From: Gammaproteobacteria bacterium
GTDB lineage: Bacteria; Pseudomonadota; Gammaproteobacteria; Thiohalospirales; Thiohalospiraceae
Length of the DNA stretch: 32,884 bases
Assembly (NCBI GenBank): GCA_024277575.1
Contig: JAJRUX010000096.1
Location: forward strand, 1-32,884
Reading direction: 5' to 3'
Below, piece by piece: positions 27,673 to 32,884 of the stretch. The position numbers and the translations under genes are program-made. The notes beneath the pieces were generated by a model. The model saw nothing but the letters and a program-made list of their open reading frames with translations, did no database searches and had not been told where the DNA came from. Numbering within the stretch: the stretch's first letter is position 1; the number at the start of each line of letters is the position of its first letter.

Positions 27673-28589
27673 ATGCGGGGCTCTGGAACAATACGATCCA
27701 ATGCGACTGTCGCCACGTACGGGACAAAACCGTTCGCCCGCTGCTCACGATAGATAGCGGCAATACCCGCGTGATCCTGCGGCTCCCAGTAGTCCAGGGT
27801 AAAGACCTTCAATGCCGGGTTATGTCGGACCGCCTCTTTCAAATAGGCCAGCTGCTGCTGATAGAGCTGTTTCGGAACGCGCTGGTAGGACTTGCTCTCG
27901 AAATCATAGTCGGCATACACCGATTCCCCCAACACGATATCGATGTCACCCGCGACCTGCGGCAAAATCTCATAGGCCCGATTCAGCATTATCTTGATAT
28001 GGGGGTAATGCTTGCGAATGGTGCGTACCAGACGGATAGCCGCATCAGTCATTCCCTGGTAACGTTGGGGATCTTGTCGCTCCAGATGCAGAGGGCTGTC
28101 CAGAGTATCAAGGAATACGCCATCGAATCCTTGATGTAACAGGGCAGGAATCAACTCATAAATAACCCGTTCAGTCCAGTTTCGATCGCGAATATCAATA
28201 CTGTGACTACCCGCCCAATTGGGATTCTCATCCAACAGGAGACCTTCTTTGCGCACCTCTCCAAAATAGTGGCGATGCTGCTCTGCCTCCCCCAAACTGA
28301 GATAACCCAGCAAAGTCTTTCCATGTTCAGACAAAGGAGCAAGCTCCGGGCGATAGTCGCTATCGAGAACCAGCAGCGCATAGGCGTTGAAATCCCTTGG
28401 CGAAGCCTTATCGGAGTAATACGCAAGCCACCGCTGGCCCTCTGCTGCACCCGCTTTCATCGCGAGGCCGTTTGGAAGTAGAGCAAAATACAAAGTAAAT
28501 AAAAGTAGACTACGCAGCATAGCTGGATAAACTTTTCCATGTAATTTAGTCTGGGACGGTCGGTGGCGCCATTTTTTTGTCATCGCCAT
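27669..28589 (-). CDS. PelA-like endo-hydrolase protein (GH114/GH166-like TIM barrel) as a separate polypeptide; start may be at 28520
   Basis: GQRWLAYYSDKASPRDFNAYALLVLDSDYRPEL, GFDGVFLDTLDSP (candidate catalytic Asp), IDIVLGESVYADYDF (candidate catalytic Glu). MLRSLLLFTLYFALLPNGLAMKAGAA starting at 28520 looks like a signal peptide. Confidence 0.82.
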   Translation of the reverse strand: MAMTKKWRHRPSQTKLHGKVYPAMLRSLLLFTLYFALLPNGLAMKAGAAEGQRWLAYYSDKASPRDFNAYALLVLDSDYRPELAPLSEHGKTLLGYLSLGEAEQHRHYFGEVRKEGLLLDENPNWAGSHSIDIRDRNWTERVIYELIPALLHQGFDGVFLDTLDSPLHLERQDPQRYQGMTDAAIRLVRTIRKHYPHIKIMLNRAYEILPQVAGDIDIVLGESVYADYDFESKSYQRVPKQLYQQQLAYLKEAVRHNPALKVFTLDYWEPQDHAGIAAIYREQRANGFVPYVATVALDRIVPEPRI

Positions 28590-28612
28590 AATTCCGACGC
28601 CGTATTTTTGTA

Positions 28613-28642
28613 ATTATATTGTTAACAAAGCAATTTTTACAA
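28613..28642 (-). promoter_or_regulatory. Putative sigma70-type promoter for the pel operon with a palindrome in the spacer
   Basis: Minus strand TTGTAA - 18 bp - TATAAT; spacer contains the perfect palindrome TTGTTAACAA (28619-28628). Confidence 0.45.
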
Positions 28643-28954
28643 TCGCGTTTGTGTTTTAATTACCACATCAAACTGGAATACAGATGTGCTGTTCAGCCTT
28701 TCTGGCACCTCTTCTCAACGCAATGGCCCAGAAACAGAGGTTCTCTGACAGTTTCCTTTATACACACCCTGTTTCTGAAAAGCGGGACTGATTACTCATC
28801 ACCCAAACATCCACGCACATGGATACCTGAAAAATCACAAAACGCCTTTAACTAACTGATCAATCTTTAAATAATATAATCGAGCAAGTTTTAACCAGAT
28901 GAACGCGACGCTTATGACTACAGCTGTTCAGCCAGTTCTTCCCCGTTTTTTCAC

Positions 28955-28985
28955 ATAGTTATCCACAGATTTTGTGAGTAACTAT
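28955..28985. promoter_or_regulatory. Inverted repeat containing a consensus DnaA box upstream of priA
   Basis: ATAGTTATCCACA - gattt - TGTGAGTAACTAT (11/13 symmetric); TTATCCACA at 28959-28967 matches the E. coli DnaA-box consensus. Confidence 0.5.
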
Positions 28986-29161
28986 ATTTATCCATTAAGC
29001 GACAAGAAGTTAGTCCCGGGTGTAAATTCCTGCTATCAACTTCAGAATATAAGCACCACATATATATTGTTAATTTTACCTCAACCGTCGCAATTTAGCG
29101 ACATCTAATTTTCATCAGGTTGCTTCATTCCACACCGGGCAGGCAGTACACTGACGGCAGC

Positions 29162-31378
29162 ATGTCGAAACCCTCTATTTTGCGTATAGCCATTCCCTCT
29201 CCACTTCGGCGCAGCTTCGACTATCTGCCTCCGGAACAGGACGGGGCTGCGCCGCAATCAGGAGTCAGAATAAAGGTTCCATTTGGGAAACGTACCGTTA
29301 TCGGCATCTTGCTGGAGTTTGTCACGGAGAGTACCATTCCTGTACGGCGCCTGAAGCGGGTTATTGAGATACTGGATGAAGAACCTGTTCTACCTCCGGA
29401 TCTGCTGACCCTGCTCAACTGGGGAAGCCGTTACTATCATCACCCTGTGGGAGAAGTGCTCATGGGGGCGCTGCCGCTACTGCTGCGTGAAGGCAAGCCG
29501 GCCCTTCTCCCCGGTAACCATATTTGGCAGCTCACCGAAGCCGGCAAGACAGTTACAACAAATGAGCTATCCAGGGCACCCCGCCAGAGAGTGCTGCTTT
29601 CAATGCTGAAAGAACATACGGGTGGACTGCACACCCGGCAGCTCAATCAGCACCAGCAAAACTGGCAGCCGGTAATGAAAAAACTGAAGGAAAAAGGGTG
29701 GGTTCAGTGTATTGAATCCTCTTTTCTGCCTGCCCGTGCAGAATCCCTTTCATCAACAGCGGAACACCGCCCGATACTTAACCAGGCTCAGCAGGCAGCC
29801 GTGGACAGCGTGCTGGAGTCGGCAGGACGATTCTCCGTGTTACTGCTGGACGGTGTAACGGGAAGCGGAAAAACCGAAGTTTATCTCCAGATTATCGAGC
29901 AGGTCATCAGCTCGGGCAAGCAGGCAATGGTGCTGGTTCCAGAGATCGCACTTACCCCGCAGCTACTGGATCGTTTCCTGCAGCGTTTTCCCCGGCCCGT
30001 TGCCCTGTTGCACTCATCCCTCTCCAGCCGGGAGCGGCTGGCGGCCTGGCTGGGCAGCCGCAGTGGCGAGGCAGCCATTATCATCGGCACACGCTCCGCC
30101 CTGTTCACTCCGGTAAAAAACCTGGGCATTATCATAGTCGATGAAGAGCATGATACCTCCTTCAAGCAGCAGGAGGGATTCCGTTACTCGGCTCGCGACA
30201 TGGCCATTATCCGCGCCCGGAATGCCAATGTTCCCATCGTATTGGGCAGTGCCACCCCCTCCCTGGAAAGTCTGTACAACGCGCAACAAAAACGATATTT
30301 GCATCTCTCCCTGCCGGAGCGCGCAGGCGGAGCGCAACCACCAACATTCCGGCTGCTGGATCTGCGCCGTCAGCCACTGCAAGAGGGGTTGTCACCCGAA
30401 CTGCTCGGCATCATGGAGCAACATCTGCAGACCGATGGACAGATCCTGCTGTTTCTCAACCGGCGCGGTTTCGCCCCTACCCTGCTGTGTCATGAGTGCG
30501 GCTGGGTGGGGCGGTGCCGGCGTTGCGACACCCATCTCACCTTCCATCAGCGGGAGCGCCGCCTGCGCTGTCACCACTGCGGCGCGGAGCGGCCCGTGGA
30601 TCCCCGTTGCCCCGATTGTGGCAGTATCGATCTCCGCGCCCTGGGAGCAGGAACGGAACGGATAGAGCAGGCCCTGCAGCAGCACTTCCCCGGCATCGGC
30701 GTTGCCCGGCTGGACCGTGACAGCACCCGCCGCAAGGGGAGTATGCAAAACGTGCTGAACGAGGTTCAGCAGGGTCATAAACGCATTCTCATCGGAACCC
30801 AGATGCTGGCCAAGGGGCACCATTTCCCCAATGTGACACTGGTGGGAATTCTGGATACCGACCAGGGGCTGTTCAGCGCCGACTTCCGCGCCAGTGAACG
30901 GATGAGCCAGCTCATCACGCAGGTAGCCGGGCGCGCGGGACGGGCGGAAAAACCCGGTCTGGTGGTTATCCAGACCAACCACCCGGAACACCCCCTGCTG
31001 CAGCAACTGATTACTCACGGCTATCAGCAGTTCGCCAACACAGCTCTCAAAGAGCGGCAGGAGGCCGAACTGCCGCCCTGCTGCTCCATTGCCCTGCTCA
31101 GGGCAGAGGCCACCGCGGCGGAAAAATCGCTGGACTTTCTGCGCCAGGCGCTGCAAACAGCCGCACCGTTCAACTCCGGCGAAGTCTTTCTGCTGGGTCC
31201 CGTACCCGCCCCGATGGAAAAACGGGCCGGACGTTACCGGGCGCAACTGCTGCTGCAATCCGCCAGCCGCGCCGCCCTGCACCGGCTGCTCGACCAGTGG
31301 ATGCCACAACTGGAAACCCTGAAAAGCGGCCGCAAGGTACGCTGGTCGCTGGACGTGGATCCCGTTGATCTGTTTTAA
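29162..31378 (+). CDS. priA: Primosomal protein N' (replication restart helicase)
   Basis: Start MSKPSILRIAIPSPLRRSFDYLPP; Walker A LLDGVTGSGKTEVY, DEEHD box, zinc-binding CHECGWVGRCRRCDTHLTFHQRERRLRCHHCGAERPVDPRCPDCGS. ORF track start 29120 is upstream of the likely start. Confidence 0.97.
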   Translation: MSKPSILRIAIPSPLRRSFDYLPPEQDGAAPQSGVRIKVPFGKRTVIGILLEFVTESTIPVRRLKRVIEILDEEPVLPPDLLTLLNWGSRYYHHPVGEVLMGALPLLLREGKPALLPGNHIWQLTEAGKTVTTNELSRAPRQRVLLSMLKEHTGGLHTRQLNQHQQNWQPVMKKLKEKGWVQCIESSFLPARAESLSSTAEHRPILNQAQQAAVDSVLESAGRFSVLLLDGVTGSGKTEVYLQIIEQVISSGKQAMVLVPEIALTPQLLDRFLQRFPRPVALLHSSLSSRERLAAWLGSRSGEAAIIIGTRSALFTPVKNLGIIIVDEEHDTSFKQQEGFRYSARDMAIIRARNANVPIVLGSATPSLESLYNAQQKRYLHLSLPERAGGAQPPTFRLLDLRRQPLQEGLSPELLGIMEQHLQTDGQILLFLNRRGFAPTLLCHECGWVGRCRRCDTHLTFHQRERRLRCHHCGAERPVDPRCPDCGSIDLRALGAGTERIEQALQQHFPGIGVARLDRDSTRRKGSMQNVLNEVQQGHKRILIGTQMLAKGHHFPNVTLVGILDTDQGLFSADFRASERMSQLITQVAGRAGRAEKPGLVVIQTNHPEHPLLQQLITHGYQQFANTALKERQEAELPPCCSIALLRAEATAAEKSLDFLRQALQTAAPFNSGEVFLLGPVPAPMEKRAGRYRAQLLLQSASRAALHRLLDQWMPQLETLKSGRKVRWSLDVDPVDLF

Positions 31379-31453
31379 TCCGGCCCGGTTCGATTGAGTT
31401 GTTTTCTTCGACCGTGGATAATGATCGTTTCAGCCAACAAAACCTCATGACAG

Positions 31454-32884
31454 ATGAAACATCACCTGCAACAACTGATCAGCTCGGCAGTAACAACCCT
31501 GCAGCAGGAGAACCTGCTGCCAGCAAAGATCCGGTTTACCGTTCAAATCGAAAACAGCCGTGACGCCAGCCACGGCGATTTTGCCTGCAATATCGCATTG
31601 ATGCTGGCAAAGGCCGCCCGCCGCAAGCCGCGGGAGCTGGCGGAGGATCTGGTCAGGGTTCTACCGGCATCCGGGCTGGTTGAGAAGGTGGAGATTGCCG
31701 GCCCCGGCTTTATCAACTTTTTCATGACCGCAGCCGCTTTCCAGAACGTTGTGCAGGACATCATGGCAGCCGGAGAGGCTTGGGGACACTCCACCATCGG
31801 CAACGACAAACGGGTACAGGTGGAGTTCGTCTCCGCCAATCCCACCGGCCCGCTGCATGTGGGGCACGGGCGTGGAGCCGCATACGGAGCCGCTGTTGCC
31901 GATCTACTGGCGGCGGCGGGTTTCCGGGTACACCGCGAATACTACGTCAACGATGCCGGACGGCAGATGAACATCCTCGCCACCAGCGTCTGGCTGCGCT
32001 ATCTGGAGCGGTGCGGGGAACAGTTCACCTTCCCTGAAAACGGCTATAAAGGCGACTATATCTACGCCATCGCCGAACAACTCAAGCAGAAATACGGGAA
32101 CAGTTTTTGCCGCAGCGCCGCAGCCCTGTTTGACAATATCCCGGCCGATGAACCTGACGGCGGTGACAAAGAGCAGCATATCGACGCCCTCATCGCACGC
32201 AGCCAGGAGTTGCTGGGTGACTATTATGAACATGTGTTCCAGACCGCATTGACCCACATCGTGGATGACATCCGCGAGGATCTGGAGCAGTTCGGGGTGG
32301 TATACGAAGAGTGGTTTTCCGAACGCTCCCTGACCACATCCGGAACCGTTGAAAAAGTGATCAGCCGCCTTGAAAAATCCGGCCACCTCTACGAAAAAGA
32401 GGGTGCGCTCTGGTTCCGATCCTCGGAATTTGGCGATGAGAAGGATCGGGTGGTAGTAAGGGAGAACGGTCAACCCACCTATTTCGCCTCGGATATCGCC
32501 TACCACGCGGACAAAATGGAGCGCGGCTTCGACAGGGTGATCGACATCTGGGGAGCCGACCATCACGGATATGTTCCCCGCATCCGGGCAGCCCTGAGTG
32601 CACTGGGATACGACAGTGACCGGCTGGACGTGCTGCTGGTGCAGTTTGCCAACCTGTACCGCAACGGTGAACGGGTGCAGATGTCCACCCGATCCGGTTC
32701 GTTTGTTACCCTGCGCGAGCTGCGTGAAGAGGTGGGCAACGATGCGGCCCGCTTCTTCTATGTAATGCGCAAATGCGAACAGCACATGGATTTTGATCTG
32801 GAACTGGCCAAGTCACAAAGCAACGACAACCCGGTCTACTATGTGCAATATGCCCATGCCCGTGTCTGCAGCGTCATGCGCCAG
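31454..32884 (+). CDS. argS: Arginyl-tRNA synthetase, 3' end truncated by the window edge
   Basis: From ATG 31454: [23 protein letters not shown]...[23 protein letters not shown] (class I HIGH-type motif HVGH). Not in the ORF track because it is open at the window end. Confidence 0.96.
   Translation, partial: MKHHLQQLISSAVTTLQQENLLPAKIRFTVQIENSRDASHGDFACNIALMLAKAARRKPRELAEDLVRVLPASGLVEKVEIAGPGFINFFMTAAAFQNVVQDIMAAGEAWGHSTIGNDKRVQVEFVSANPTGPLHVGHGRGAAYGAAVADLLAAAGFRVHREYYVNDAGRQMNILATSVWLRYLERCGEQFTFPENGYKGDYIYAIAEQLKQKYGNSFCRSAAALFDNIPADEPDGGDKEQHIDALIARSQELLGDYYEHVFQTALTHIVDDIREDLEQFGVVYEEWFSERSLTTSGTVEKVISRLEKSGHLYEKEGALWFRSSEFGDEKDRVVVRENGQPTYFASDIAYHADKMERGFDRVIDIWGADHHGYVPRIRAALSALGYDSDRLDVLLVQFANLYRNGERVQMSTRSGSFVTLRELREEVGNDAARFFYVMRKCEQHMDFDLELAKSQSNDNPVYYVQYAHARVCSVMRQ

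Noticed and set aside
30392-31309. 305-aa minus-strand ORF
   Set aside because: Antisense to priA, whose helicase and zinc motifs are clear.
31904-32785. 293-aa minus-strand ORF
   Set aside because: Antisense to argS, which is open and well matched on the plus strand.
1-32884. CRISPR array, toxin-antitoxin, restriction-modification or prophage genes
   Set aside because: No regularly spaced repeats and no such gene families were recognisable on either strand.

Overview
The window looks like a gammaproteobacterial chromosome segment. Housekeeping genes flank a large biofilm exopolysaccharide locus. Left part: ilvA (minus, 3' end cut by the window edge), rpiA, a ~170-bp fold-back/MITE-like element, an orphan Tat-exported polyamine-type solute-binding protein, an OmpA/BON + membrane-anchored helix-hairpin-helix gene pair, an orphan LemA, a cytochrome c5-like protein, and a minus-strand tRNA cluster (Pro-Arg-His). 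Middle: metH (minus), two convergent lipid A acyltransferase-family genes and a fructosamine/ketosamine kinase. Right part: a complete minus-strand Pel polysaccharide operon (about 14.7-28.6 kb), then priA and argS (plus, cut by the window edge). The most notable signal is the Pel operon's non-canonical layout. PelA is split into a separate hydrolase protein and a separate deacetylase protein. PelB is split into an inner-membrane-anchored TPR protein with ~37-aa internal repeats and a separate outer-membrane beta-barrel. PelC is present as two tandem, diverged lipoprotein paralogs. PelD keeps an RxxD (RTTD) c-di-GMP I-site next to a degenerate GGDEF motif. Other non-coding signals include a promoter-like element with a TTGTTAACAA palindrome upstream of the pel operon, and an inverted repeat carrying a consensus DnaA box upstream of priA. 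All calls come from reading sequence and motifs; no database search was run.
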